Shown here in pieces: positions 35,709-43,846 of a stretch of 64,000 nt of DNA (positions are counted from its first letter, which is position 1; each line of letters opens with the position of its first letter). Below the pieces are notes generated by a model. It saw only the letters and a list, made by a program, of their open reading frames with translations. It made no database searches and was not told the DNA's origin. A program made the translations under genes and the position numbers. This DNA comes from Rothia nasimurium (GTDB taxonomy: Bacteria > Actinomycetota > Actinomycetes > Actinomycetales > Micrococcaceae): positions 620,001 to 684,000 of the forward strand of contig NZ_CAKMTD010000001.1 of NCBI RefSeq assembly GCF_928391935.1, in the 5' to 3' direction.

Positions 35709-36935
35709 GTGCACCATACCAGCTGGCACCAGGCCAGGCAGCTCCTGCACCGGGCGGGGGCAGCTCTGACCCTCACCGAAGAAGAGGTCCCCCTCGCTGA
35801 AGCCATCGGCAGAACCCTGGCCCGCGACGCCCGCGCCCTGCTGCCCGTTCCCCACTATGACTCCTCAGCTATGGACGGCTACGCCACCGCCGGGGCCCCG
35901 TCCTGGCAGGTACTGACCCACCCGCCAGCTGCCGAGGGCGAGAACGTCCACCGCAAAACCCTCCCCCTCGCTCCCGGCCAGGCCACCCCAATCCTGACCG
36001 GCGGGTTGCTTCCACCGGGTACCGAAGCTGTCATCCGCCAGGAACATGCCCTGCTAGAAGGCAACACGCTTAGCCCCGACCCCCGTTTTTTTAGTGACCG
36101 GGGATACCCCAGTCCGGGGGCCGACATCCGCCGGGCGGGTGAAGAGCTCCCCGCAGGCAGCAGCGTGCTTGCCGCGGGCACCCGTATCACCGCCCGGCAC
36201 CTCGGCGCCCTCGCCACCCTCGGTCTCGATACCCTGACCGTAACCGCCCGCCCAACCGTGGCTATCGCCTACACCGGCAACGAAATTATTACCGCAGGTC
36301 TGCCGGGCCCCGGCCAGGTACGCGACGCCTACTCCCTCGCCTTCCCCACCATCATCGAAAACCTGGGGGCATCAGTCACCAGCACCTGCCGCCTACCAGA
36401 CAGCAAAACCAAACTCACCGACTGGCTCACCACCACCCAAGCCAACCTACTCCTGATCACCGGCGGCTCCTCAACCTCCACCGCCGACTGGGTCCGCCGC
36501 GCCCTCCACGACCTCCAAGCAACCTACCTCTTCGAATCCGTCGCCGTCCGCCCCGGCCACCCAGCCCTAGCCGCCCACCTACCAGCCAGCAGCAACCCGG
36601 CTGCCCCCCTCGTCCTGGGCCTGCCCGGCAACCCCCTAGCCGCCTACACCGCCCTCTACTCCTACCTCACCCCCTGGCTCACCGGCACAACCACAACACC
36701 CCTAGCTGACCTGCCCACCGGCGTCCTCACCCACAAGGTACCCGGCTACCGCAAACACGATTTGCGCCTCCTCCCCGCCACCCTCACCCCCTCACCTGAC
36801 GGGGCAACCCTCACCCCCCTGCCCAAAACCCAATCCCACATGCTCACCTCCTTCGCAACAGCGGACGCCCTCGCCCTCGTCCCACCAGACGGAGCAACAG
36901 CAGGCAGCACCGTCAGCTACCTGCCCCTCACCTAA
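35709..36935 (+). CDS. MoeA-like molybdopterin molybdenumtransferase, divergent paralogue 2
   Basis: The 408-residue MoeA-family product has HYDSSAMDGYATAG near residue 55, TGGLLPPGTEAVI, a MoCF domain, and LPGNPLAAYTALYSY. The canonical TSGGVSxG(D/E) loop is replaced by ITGGSSTSTADWV, so its active-site chemistry may differ from paralogue 1 at 30561. It starts with GTG 11 bases after mobA, behind AAGGAG. Last gene of the plus-strand arm. It may serve a different metal (tungsten) or cofactor form, or be a regulatory or partner subunit; none of this is shown by sequence. Codon third positions are extremely C-rich. Confidence 0.88.
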   Translation: MHHTSWHQARQLLHRAGAALTLTEEEVPLAEAIGRTLARDARALLPVPHYDSSAMDGYATAGAPSWQVLTHPPAAEGENVHRKTLPLAPGQATPILTGGLLPPGTEAVIRQEHALLEGNTLSPDPRFFSDRGYPSPGADIRRAGEELPAGSSVLAAGTRITARHLGALATLGLDTLTVTARPTVAIAYTGNEIITAGLPGPGQVRDAYSLAFPTIIENLGASVTSTCRLPDSKTKLTDWLTTTQANLLLITGGSSTSTADWVRRALHDLQATYLFESVAVRPGHPALAAHLPASSNPAAPLVLGLPGNPLAAYTALYSYLTPWLTGTTTTPLADLPTGVLTHKVPGYRKHDLRLLPATLTPSPDGATLTPLPKTQSHMLTSFATADALALVPPDGATAGSTVSYLPLT

Positions 36936-36967
36936 ACCACCCCACCCCAGCCCCCACCAAAAACCCA

Positions 36968-36973
36968 TATAAT
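36968..36973 (+). promoter_or_regulatory. -10 element for scrR
   Basis: Exact TATAAT, 51 bases before the scrR GTG. No recognisable -35 was seen at 16-18 bases upstream, and no LacI-type operator is visible in this gap. Confidence 0.5.
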
Positions 36974-37023
36974 GGCAAGGTCACACAGTGCGCCCCTCAC
37001 CCCATAGAAGCAGGAAAAACAGC

Positions 37024-38004
37024 GTGCCCCAGCCAAAACTCGGCGACGTCGCCGCCCTCGCAGGTGTCTCCCCCACCACCGTCTCCCGGGTACTCAACAA
37101 CCGCGGCTACATCTCAGAAGCAACCCGCGCAAAAGTCTACGACGCCATGAAGCAAATCGGCTACCGGCCCAACGCCATCGCCCGATCCCTCCAAGGCCAA
37201 AAAAGTCAGCTCATCGGGCTCATCTTCCCCTCCGTCGCCAACCCCTTCTACGGCGAAATGGCCTACCGCATCGAATCCCACCTAGCCGACCACGGCTACA
37301 AAACCATCCTCTGCAACTCCAACGACCACCCCGAATCCGAACAACGCTACCTCGACATGCTCCTCGCCAACCAGGTCGACGGAGTCATCACAGGCGCCCA
37401 CTCCCACGTCGTCGAAAACTTCCCCCACTTCGGCGCCCCCCTAGTCACAATCGACCGAGTTGACACGGGAAAAGCCCCCAACGTCTCCTGCGATAACTTC
37501 GACGGCGCCTACCGGGCAACCCGCCTCCTCATAGAAACCGGGGCAACCCACATCGCCCATATCACCTCAACCCTCTCCCCCGATAACAAACGACAACAGG
37601 GCTACCACCACGCCATCCAAGAAGCCGGACTCACCCCCTACCTCCTCGAACTAGGATTCACCACCCCACACGCCACCACCCGTGAAAAAATCGAATCCTA
37701 CCTACAAGAGAACCCTCAGGTCACAGCAATCTTTGCTTCAAATGATCTCTACGCCGCTGCCGTCCTCGACTATGCCAGTGACCGGGGGATGGCTGTCCCA
37801 GAGCAGCTCCAGGTCATCGGCTTCGACGGCACCGAAGCCGTCCGTTCCCTCCTGCCCCATCTCACCACCGTCGTCCAACCCATCGACGCCATCGCCCAAC
37901 GGGCCGTTGCCCAACTAGTTCACGCGATCTCCGGCAGCGAAGAACCCCTCACCGGCTGTGACGTTCTCCCGGTAGATATCAGCTACGGGAGTACAACCCT
38001 GTAG
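37024..38004 (+). CDS. scrR: LacI-family transcriptional regulator, ScrR-like
   Basis: DNA-binding sugar-responsive repressor. From the GTG at 37024 (CAGGA upstream) it has 326 residues: a helix-turn-helix LGDVAALAGVSPTTVSRVLNN, a hinge helix (NAIARSLQGQ) and a periplasmic-binding-protein-like sensor domain. The head is close to the sucrose repressor ScrR subgroup. The nearby sucrose PTS and sucrose-6-phosphate hydrolase genes, each with a LacI-type palindrome near its promoter, support a sucrose role. The assignment is by similarity and context, so a related beta-fructoside specificity is possible. It is convergent with the subtilase gene. Confidence 0.85.
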   Translation: MPQPKLGDVAALAGVSPTTVSRVLNNRGYISEATRAKVYDAMKQIGYRPNAIARSLQGQKSQLIGLIFPSVANPFYGEMAYRIESHLADHGYKTILCNSNDHPESEQRYLDMLLANQVDGVITGAHSHVVENFPHFGAPLVTIDRVDTGKAPNVSCDNFDGAYRATRLLIETGATHIAHITSTLSPDNKRQQGYHHAIQEAGLTPYLLELGFTTPHATTREKIESYLQENPQVTAIFASNDLYAAAVLDYASDRGMAVPEQLQVIGFDGTEAVRSLLPHLTTVVQPIDAIAQRAVAQLVHAISGSEEPLTGCDVLPVDISYGSTTL

Positions 38005-38021
38005 CGCCAAAACCAATAAAA

Positions 38022-38057
38022 CCCAGGGGCGCAAACATATTGCTTGCGGCCCCTGGG
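38022..38057. terminator. Bidirectional terminator between scrR and the subtilase
   Basis: CCCAGGGGC plus GCAA (38022-38034) pairs with TTGC(G) plus GCCCCTGGG (38044-38057) with a one-base bulge. It lies between the convergent stop codons. Confidence 0.8.
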
Positions 38058-38081
38058 CCATCGCGATAAGAGGAAATCTAC

Positions 38082-40064
38082 TTAGTTACCGCTGGTGTTC
38101 TTGTAACGGTAGATGAAGGTTGCCATAGCGTCACGGTTAATAGCTTCGACGGGACGGAAGGTCTTATCGGGCCAGCCGGTAGTAATTTTCTGTGAGCTAA
38201 GCCAGGAGATTTCCTTGTAGAACTGGTTCTGGGGAGTCACATCGACGAAGGCTGAGGTTTTCGGGGCTGTGTATGCTGGGCTACCTGCCAAGCGATAGAA
38301 GAAAGCGGCCATAGCATCCCGGTTGACGGCTTCTTCAGGATGGAAGGTCTTATCAACGAATCCGGTTGTAATCTTCTTGGAAGCCATCCACTCAATTTCC
38401 TTGTAGAACTGGTGATCAGTGGGGACGTCCGAAAAGGTTGGCTTTGCAGGAGCTGTGAAGGCAGGTGAGCCTGCCATACGGTAGAAGAAAGCGGCCATTG
38501 CACCACGCTCAATACTGGTGAGCGGGCGGAATTCCTTATGGGTTCCCATGTCCCAGCCGGTGGTGATGCCCTGTTTACTCAACCAATTAATTTCAGAGAA
38601 GTAGGGCAGCCCGGGGGGAACGTCACTGAAGATTTGGCCGGGGGCAAGCTGCGGTACAGGAGCCGGAGCTGATTCCGTTGTGGGCTGGCCCAGCCGCTTG
38701 GCAGCTGCCACAGCGGCCCCGGTGTTGAGCTGGCGGTAGCCGCTGGCGTCGCTGCCGGTGCTCTTGAGGGTGTTGCGGATCTGCTCAATGGTCATGCCGG
38801 GGTGGACCTGCTTCATGAGCGCGATGGTGCCAGCGACCATGGGGGCTGCCTGGGAGGTGCCGTAGAGACCGGAGAAGGTGGGGGTGGTGGCGGTGGTGCG
38901 GCCTGCGTTGGAGGTTGAGTTGACCTGTTCGTAGAGGGTTCCGCCCGGTGCTACGACGTCGAGCATCTCACCCCAGTTGGAGTAGCGGGTGATGGTGTTT
39001 GCAGAGTTCGTGGATCCTACCACGATAGCGAAGTAGCAGTTGGCGGGGGTCCACCAGTTGGCGTTCTGCCCTGCATTGCCTGAGGCGACGACGACGGGTA
39101 CGCCTCGGGAGTAGGCTCCCTTGACGGCGGCGTCCATTGCTGAGGGGCAGGTGGTTTCGGGCCAGGCGAGGGAGGCATTGACGACGGTTGCGGGGTTGGG
39201 GTTTTTGGGGGCGCCTGGGACGGTGCCACCTGATGCCCAGACGATACCGTCGGCTATGTCTGAGGCGTATCCCCAGCCGTTGACGCCGAGGACGCGTACC
39301 GGCTGGATTTTGGCTCGGGGGGCGACACCTGCCAGGCCGGTTCCTTGGGCAGCGGCGGCGGCGATACCGGCGACGTGGGTGCCGTGCCAGTTGGAGGGGG
39401 TTTCCCCTGAGAAGGTTCCTATGTCGGTGGGGTTGGAGTCTCGGCCACCGCCGTCGCGGGCGTATTCGTCGGTGGAGATGAAGTCGTAGCCGGGTACGAC
39501 GTTGCCGTCGAGGTCAGGGTGCTTGGTGATACCGGTGTCCACGATGGCGATGGTGGTGCCGGAGCCGTCTGCGGTGGCCCAGGCGGGGGCGACGTTAGAG
39601 ACGCGGAAGTTCCAGAGGGTGCCGTAGAGGGGCTCGGAGGGGGCTACGGTGGCCGCTGATTGAACGGCCTTGACGAGGTAGTCAGGTTCTACGGCGACGA
39701 CGGCTGGGTCGGCTTCGAGGGCGGCGATGGCTTGGTCTTGGTCTGCGTCTGTTAGGGCGGTGTCTGTTTTGATGACGCCTGAGGTTGTGTCTTCACCGAC
39801 TGAGTTTTTGATGACTGCTGCTTCATCGACGACCGGGGTGTTTTCGATGGCCCGGTCGATGACGCTTTGGCGGTCTTCGAGGGGGAGGTTTTCGGCGAAG
39901 GTGACGATGAGGCGGTCGGTATCTTTGACGAGGTCTTGGGTGGCTGCTGCGGTGAGGGGGTCTTCTGTTGGGGTGGTTGCGGTTACCGGGGTGAGGGTGC
40001 TGAAGAGCAGGGTGGCGAGGAGGCCGGTGGTGGCCCAGCGGCGGGTGCGCTTGTGGTGGTGCAT
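38082..40064 (-). CDS. Secreted subtilase (S8 peptidase) with C-terminal SLH-like repeats
   Basis: Extracellular serine protease. The 660-residue product has a signal peptide (MHHHKRTRRWATTGLLATLL..., cleavage near residue 30) and an inhibitor-like propeptide to about residue 140. The S8 catalytic domain has Asp in AIVDTGI, His in NWHGTHVAGI and Ser in GTSQAAPMVAG. Three repeats of about 60 residues follow, each with an FSDV..FYKEI.W....ITTG core and a RDAMAAFFYR-type ending (from about residue 478). Such SLH-like repeats are frequent in Rothia and probably bind the cell wall. S8 proteases of oral Rothia have been reported to digest gluten peptides; whether this one does is inference. It sits between scrR and the sucrose PTS without obvious functional link. 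Confidence 0.94.
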   Translation of the reverse strand: MHHHKRTRRWATTGLLATLLFSTLTPVTATTPTEDPLTAAATQDLVKDTDRLIVTFAENLPLEDRQSVIDRAIENTPVVDEAAVIKNSVGEDTTSGVIKTDTALTDADQDQAIAALEADPAVVAVEPDYLVKAVQSAATVAPSEPLYGTLWNFRVSNVAPAWATADGSGTTIAIVDTGITKHPDLDGNVVPGYDFISTDEYARDGGGRDSNPTDIGTFSGETPSNWHGTHVAGIAAAAAQGTGLAGVAPRAKIQPVRVLGVNGWGYASDIADGIVWASGGTVPGAPKNPNPATVVNASLAWPETTCPSAMDAAVKGAYSRGVPVVVASGNAGQNANWWTPANCYFAIVVGSTNSANTITRYSNWGEMLDVVAPGGTLYEQVNSTSNAGRTTATTPTFSGLYGTSQAAPMVAGTIALMKQVHPGMTIEQIRNTLKSTGSDASGYRQLNTGAAVAAAKRLGQPTTESAPAPVPQLAPGQIFSDVPPGLPYFSEINWLSKQGITTGWDMGTHKEFRPLTSIERGAMAAFFYRMAGSPAFTAPAKPTFSDVPTDHQFYKEIEWMASKKITTGFVDKTFHPEEAVNRDAMAAFFYRLAGSPAYTAPKTSAFVDVTPQNQFYKEISWLSSQKITTGWPDKTFRPVEAINRDAMATFIYRYKNTSGN

Positions 40065-40084
40065 AGTGTTACTTAGTGTCAGGT

Positions 40085-40720
40085 TTAGGGCTGGGGGAGG
40101 TTTTTGGAGACTTGGGTGGTGGGGGCTGGGTGGAGCATTCCGAGGGCGGGTTTGCCGCCTTTGAAGCGGAAGAGTTCGATGAAGCCGTGGCGGGCGTAGA
40201 GGGAGGCTGACCGGTAGGTGGAGGCTTCGAGGTAGGCGGGGTGTTCGCCGAGTTGTTCGCGGCGGAAGTCGAGGAGGTGGGAGCCGATTCCGTGGCCTCG
40301 GGCGGTGTCGTGGACGCCGATGGTGTAGAGGTACCAGTGTTCGAATTTGGGTCGGGCGGCGAGGAGGCGGAATTCGGTGATGGTTGCTTTGAGCAGGCCT
40401 CGGCCGAGGACCTTGTAGTAGTCGGGGAGGGCTTTGAGGTCGGCTATGAGGTTGCCTTTTTGGGCTTCGGGTGAGAGCCAGAGGGCTGCGCCGAGGACGG
40501 TGCCGTCGGGGGTGACGGCGATGTCGATGGTTCCCTTGGGGCCGTAGGTGGTGCGGATTTGGAAGTCGAAGAGTGCCCGGACGGTGTCAATGCGGCCGTC
40601 CCCGCCCATGGCCTTGCTCATGACGGGGTCGTGGGCGAAGGCGTTGGTGAGGGCTTCGATGACGCCGGGGTAGTCGGCTTCGGTTGCTTCGCGCACGGTA
40701 AAGTCGTGGTTTTCAGGCAT
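40085..40720 (-). CDS. GNAT-family N-acetyltransferase
   Basis: The 211-residue product has the GNAT fold: beta-strand YTIGVHDTARGHGIGSHLL with the R-G-x-G-I/G acetyl-CoA loop near residue 140, then YLEASTYRSASLYARHGF. The acceptor is unknown. It ends 20 bases before the subtilase start, so the two may share a transcript. A strong terminator at 40794-40835 isolates it from the PTS gene upstream. Confidence 0.85.
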   Translation of the reverse strand: MPENHDFTVREATEADYPGVIEALTNAFAHDPVMSKAMGGDGRIDTVRALFDFQIRTTYGPKGTIDIAVTPDGTVLGAALWLSPEAQKGNLIADLKALPDYYKVLGRGLLKATITEFRLLAARPKFEHWYLYTIGVHDTARGHGIGSHLLDFRREQLGEHPAYLEASTYRSASLYARHGFIELFRFKGGKPALGMLHPAPTTQVSKNLPQP

Positions 40721-40793
40721 GGTTGTCCCCTCTTGTGTGGTGGTGTGATGTTTCTAGGTTACCTGGCCTGGGCTCTGCTGACGAGAAAAAACT

Positions 40794-40835
40794 CGCCCCG
40801 TCTCCGTCCTTGGTATTTAGGACGGAGACGGGGCG
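40794..40835 (-). terminator. Terminator after the sucrose PTS gene
   Basis: Perfect 16-bp stem CGCCCCGTCTCCGTCC (40794-40809) / GGACGGAGACGGGGCG (40820-40835), followed on the minus strand by AGTTTTTTCTC. Among the clearest terminators in the window. Confidence 0.92.
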
Positions 40836-40863
40836 GGTTTGCTCCTTGGGCAAGGTTGACCGG

Positions 40864-42843
40864 TTAGACGGTTGCTACCTTGGCGGCTACGGAGATGAGG
40901 TTGTCACCTGCTGAGACGCTGCCACCGGCTACTACTGCTAGGGCGGTGGAGTCGACGGTCTTCTTGGCGTTGGTGATGACCAGCGGGGTGGTCAGGGGGT
41001 AACCGGCGGCCTGGATGGCGTCCATGTCGAATTCGACGAGGACGTCGCCGCGCTTGACGATGTCGCCCTTCTTTACCTTCGGTTCGAAGTGCTTGCCGTC
41101 GAGTTCTACGGTGTCGAAGCCGATGTGCATGAGCAGTTCGATTCCGTTGTCGGTGCGCATGCCGATGGCGTGGCCGGTGGGGAAGGCAACGGTGACCTTA
41201 CCGTCGGCGGGTGCGTAGAGCTTGCCTTCGGTGGGTTCGACGGCTGCGCCGGGGCCGAGGGCGCCGGAGGCGAAGGTAGGGTCTGATACTGCAGAGAGTT
41301 CAAGGGCGGTGCCGTTGAGGTGGGCGCCCAGTTCGAAGCCTTCGGTGGTAGCGGTTGAGGACGCGGCGGCAGCGGCTACAGGGGCTGCAGCAGCTGCGGG
41401 GGCTGCGGTTTCAACGTCTTCTTCAGCGACCTGGCCTGCGAAGGCACGCTTACCGTAGATGAAGGAGGCGCCGGTGGACAGGACAGCTGAGGTGAGGATG
41501 GCAATGATGAAGCCCATCCAACCCATGCCCTGGGAGGGGTCAATGGAGGGCAGGCCCAGGAAGCCGGCGGCACCCAGACCAGAGGCCTTGACGCCGAAGA
41601 TAGCGATGAGGGTTGAGGCAACTGCTGAGGCGCCCATACCGATGTAGAAGGGCCAGCGTAGACGTAGGTTGACGCCGAAGATGGCGGGTTCAGTAATACC
41701 GAGGAAGGCTGAAGGAGCGGTTGCACCTGCCAGGGCCTTCATCTTCTTGTCCTTGGTGGTCAGGTAGACGCCGAGAGCGGCACCGCCCTGGGCGACGTTA
41801 GCCATGGAGGCGATAGCGAAGATGAAGGAGCCACCTGCTGCCAGCAGCTGCAGTTCAATGGGCGGGAAGGACTGGTGCAGACCGGTGATGACGATCGGTG
41901 AGTAGATCAGACCGAAGAGGAAGCCACCGACGGGGCCGGCTGCGGTGTAGAGCCAGTTGATGCCTTCACCGAGCAGAGTACCCAGCTTGAACATGGGCGG
42001 GCCGACCAGCATGAAGGTGGCAAAACCGGTGATCAGGAGGGTGAGGGTGGGGGTGAACATGAAGTCGATGGTGCCCTTGAGCACCTTGTGGAAGAACTTC
42101 TCGATGTTGGCCAGGATGAAGGAGACCAGGATGACGGGCAGGACGGTGCCCTGGTAGCCAGCCTGCTGGACCTGGATGCCGAAGACATCCCAGTAGGTCA
42201 TGGTGCCTTCTTCGAGGGCTGCTGCTACGCCGTAGCCGTTGACCAGGGTGGGGAAGACCATGGCAGCGCCCATGGTCATGCCGAGGTAGGGGTTACCGCC
42301 GAAGACCTTGGTGGCGGTGAAGCCGACGAGGACGGGCAGGAAGGCGAAGGCTGCGGCAGAGAGGAGGTTGACGATGCCGGCGAAGCCTTCCCAGGCGGGG
42401 TAGAGCTCGATGAGGGACTTCACTGGATCGAAGATCTTGGGGGCGGTCAGGACGTTGTTGAGCGCCATGAGCAGACCGGTACCGACCAGCACGGGGATGA
42501 TCGGCAGGAAGATCTCTGAGACGGTCTTGATGAAGCGGGTGAAGAGGTTACCCTGGTTAGCTGCGACGTTCTTGAGTTCGTCCTTGGAGACCTGCTTCAT
42601 ACCGGAAGAGGCCATGTGCTTGTAGACCTCGTCAACGTCGCCGGGGCCCACGATGATCTGGAACTGGCCGGAGTTGTTGAAGGTACCCTTGAGGTCTTCG
42701 TCGTTGTCCAGGGCGGCCTGGTTGACGGCGTTCATGTCTTTGAGCACCAGTCGCAGGCGGGTGGCGCAGTGGGCGCCCGCTGCGATGTTGTCCGCGCCGC
42801 CGACGGCGGTGAGGACGCGCTCAGCCACGGATTTGTGATCCAT
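40864..42843 (-). CDS. Sucrose-type PTS enzyme EIIBCA
   Basis: Membrane permease that imports and phosphorylates sucrose (or a related glucoside) with PEP-derived phosphate. The start is ATG 42843 ([10 protein letters not shown]) with AAGGAG 7 bases upstream; the longer frame overruns the operator. The 659-residue product has EIIB (residues 1-90) with the phospho-Cys in GAHCATRLR and EIIC (about 100-460) with [14 protein letters not shown] low-complexity Ala/Pro linker (about 490-520) leads to EIIA (about 520-659) with the phospho-His in [12 protein letters not shown]. Substrate assignment rests on the neighbouring GH32 hydrolase and ScrR-like regulator. A LacI-type operator overlaps the promoter upstream. 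Confidence 0.93.
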   Translation of the reverse strand: MDHKSVAERVLTAVGGADNIAAGAHCATRLRLVLKDMNAVNQAALDNDEDLKGTFNNSGQFQIIVGPGDVDEVYKHMASSGMKQVSKDELKNVAANQGNLFTRFIKTVSEIFLPIIPVLVGTGLLMALNNVLTAPKIFDPVKSLIELYPAWEGFAGIVNLLSAAAFAFLPVLVGFTATKVFGGNPYLGMTMGAAMVFPTLVNGYGVAAALEEGTMTYWDVFGIQVQQAGYQGTVLPVILVSFILANIEKFFHKVLKGTIDFMFTPTLTLLITGFATFMLVGPPMFKLGTLLGEGINWLYTAAGPVGGFLFGLIYSPIVITGLHQSFPPIELQLLAAGGSFIFAIASMANVAQGGAALGVYLTTKDKKMKALAGATAPSAFLGITEPAIFGVNLRLRWPFYIGMGASAVASTLIAIFGVKASGLGAAGFLGLPSIDPSQGMGWMGFIIAILTSAVLSTGASFIYGKRAFAGQVAEEDVETAAPAAAAAPVAAAAASSTATTEGFELGAHLNGTALELSAVSDPTFASGALGPGAAVEPTEGKLYAPADGKVTVAFPTGHAIGMRTDNGIELLMHIGFDTVELDGKHFEPKVKKGDIVKRGDVLVEFDMDAIQAAGYPLTTPLVITNAKKTVDSTALAVVAGGSVSAGDNLISVAAKVATV

Positions 42844-42918
42844 GTGTTCTCCTTGTGGTTGGGCCAGGTTTTCCCCGCTGTGGTGTGGTTCAGTCCCGGC
42901 ACGAGTGTGTATGCAGTC

Positions 42919-42937
42919 TTTCAGATATTGTCTGAAA
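42919..42937. repeat. Palindrome in the PTS gene leader
   Basis: TTTCAGA (42919-42925) and TCTGAAA (42931-42937), perfect 7-bp arms with a 5-base spacer, just downstream of the operator and within the likely transcript. It could be a second protein site or an RNA hairpin. Confidence 0.5.
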
Positions 42938-42944
42938 AACAAAC

Positions 42945-42962
42945 ATGCCAATCGTTTGACAT
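42945..42962. promoter_or_regulatory. LacI/ScrR-type operator of the sucrose PTS gene
   Basis: ATGCCAATCGTTTGACAT matches its own reverse complement at 14 of 18 positions and fits the LacI-family pattern TGxCAAxCGxTTGxCA with central CG. On the minus strand a -10-like TAATAT (42961-42966) is directly adjacent, so a bound repressor would cover the transcription start. Confidence 0.75.
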
Positions 42963-43129
42963 ATTAGCACCAAAACGTAGCCTAGAACACTCTTATTACC
43001 AGAGTCTGATACCCCTTTTTAGCCCCGTATTTTCAGCCCGCAAGACCCCTCTCAAACCCACATAAAAACAGGTAAACCCTCGCGGGGGCTAGCCTGCCCC
43101 AACAAGTAAGCCCCCACCTGCAGATAGAC

Positions 43130-43165
43130 AGGTGCCCGCTCCCCCAGTCGGGGTAGCGGGCACCT
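43130..43165 (-). terminator. Terminator after the EIIA gene
   Basis: Perfect 11-bp stem AGGTGCCCGCT (43130-43140) / AGCGGGCACCT (43155-43165), 20 bases beyond the EIIA stop, with an inner CCCC/GGGG pair. It ends the scrB-EIIA transcript. Confidence 0.85.
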
Positions 43166-43184
43166 CACAATCTTCGGATCAGCC

Positions 43185-43730
43185 TTAGGCCTGGCGTTGA
43201 ACCGTCAGGAAATCTCCACCTGCTGCCACATGCTGGCCTTGGCCAGCGATCGTCAGGTCAGCAACGGCTTTTTTAGCATTGGTAATCACCAGCGGGGTGG
43301 TCACGGGGTAACCGGCTGCCTTGACCTGCTCCAGGTCAAATTCCACCAGCACCTGGCCCTGGGTGACCCGATCCCCCTTGGAGACCTTCGAGTCAAAGAA
43401 CTTACCTTCTAGCTCAACGGTATCGAAGCCGACGTGAATCAGGATCTCCAGCCCGTCGTCGGTCCGCAAGCCAATAGCGTGACCGGTGGGGAAAGCTACT
43501 GTGACCTCAGCGTCAGCGGGGGCAACAACCCGGCCCGCCGTCGGCTCAATGGCAGCCCCGGGACCCAGGGCGCCGGTTGCAAACATCTGGTCGCTGACCT
43601 GGTCTAGGGCAACTACGGTTCCCTCAAGGTGGGCTACCAGCTGGCTGCTGGTGCCGCTGCTGGGAGCGGGGGCCTGGGAGGCTGCTGATTCGTCAGTGCC
43701 GCCAAAGAGCTTTTTGAAGAAACCTGCCAT
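43185..43730 (-). CDS. Stand-alone PTS glucose-family EIIA
   Basis: Phosphocarrier passing phosphate from HPr to an EIIB domain. The 181-residue product has a short N-terminal extension (MAGFFKKLFGGTDESA, then Ser/Ala/Pro-rich) and an EIIA domain with [16 protein letters not shown] and the phospho-His in LIHVGFDTVEL. It is clearly homologous to the EIIA domain of the EIIBCA gene (shared GALGPGAA and [11 protein letters not shown]). It follows scrB by about 115 bases with no terminator between, so the two are probably co-transcribed. It may serve an EIIBC lacking EIIA elsewhere or support regulation. Confidence 0.92.
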   Translation of the reverse strand: MAGFFKKLFGGTDESAASQAPAPSSGTSSQLVAHLEGTVVALDQVSDQMFATGALGPGAAIEPTAGRVVAPADAEVTVAFPTGHAIGLRTDDGLEILIHVGFDTVELEGKFFDSKVSKGDRVTQGQVLVEFDLEQVKAAGYPVTTPLVITNAKKAVADLTIAGQGQHVAAGGDFLTVQRQA

Positions 43731-43846
43731 GGTTGTGTCCTCACTGTGAGAGTGTTTGAGTTTCTGAGCCCCAGACTACCACTGTGACCGGGATCTAGCA
43801 GGTGGAGGAGGTAATGTGCCGTTTCCATTAACCGGCATTTTTACCT

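Larger units (their letters stand above)
42844..43184. other. Regulatory gap ahead of the sucrose PTS gene
   Basis: These 341 bases contain, in minus-strand order, the EIIA terminator, the PTS promoter, a LacI-type operator, a leader palindrome and the PTS ribosome-binding site. No gene is supported here. Confidence 0.7.
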
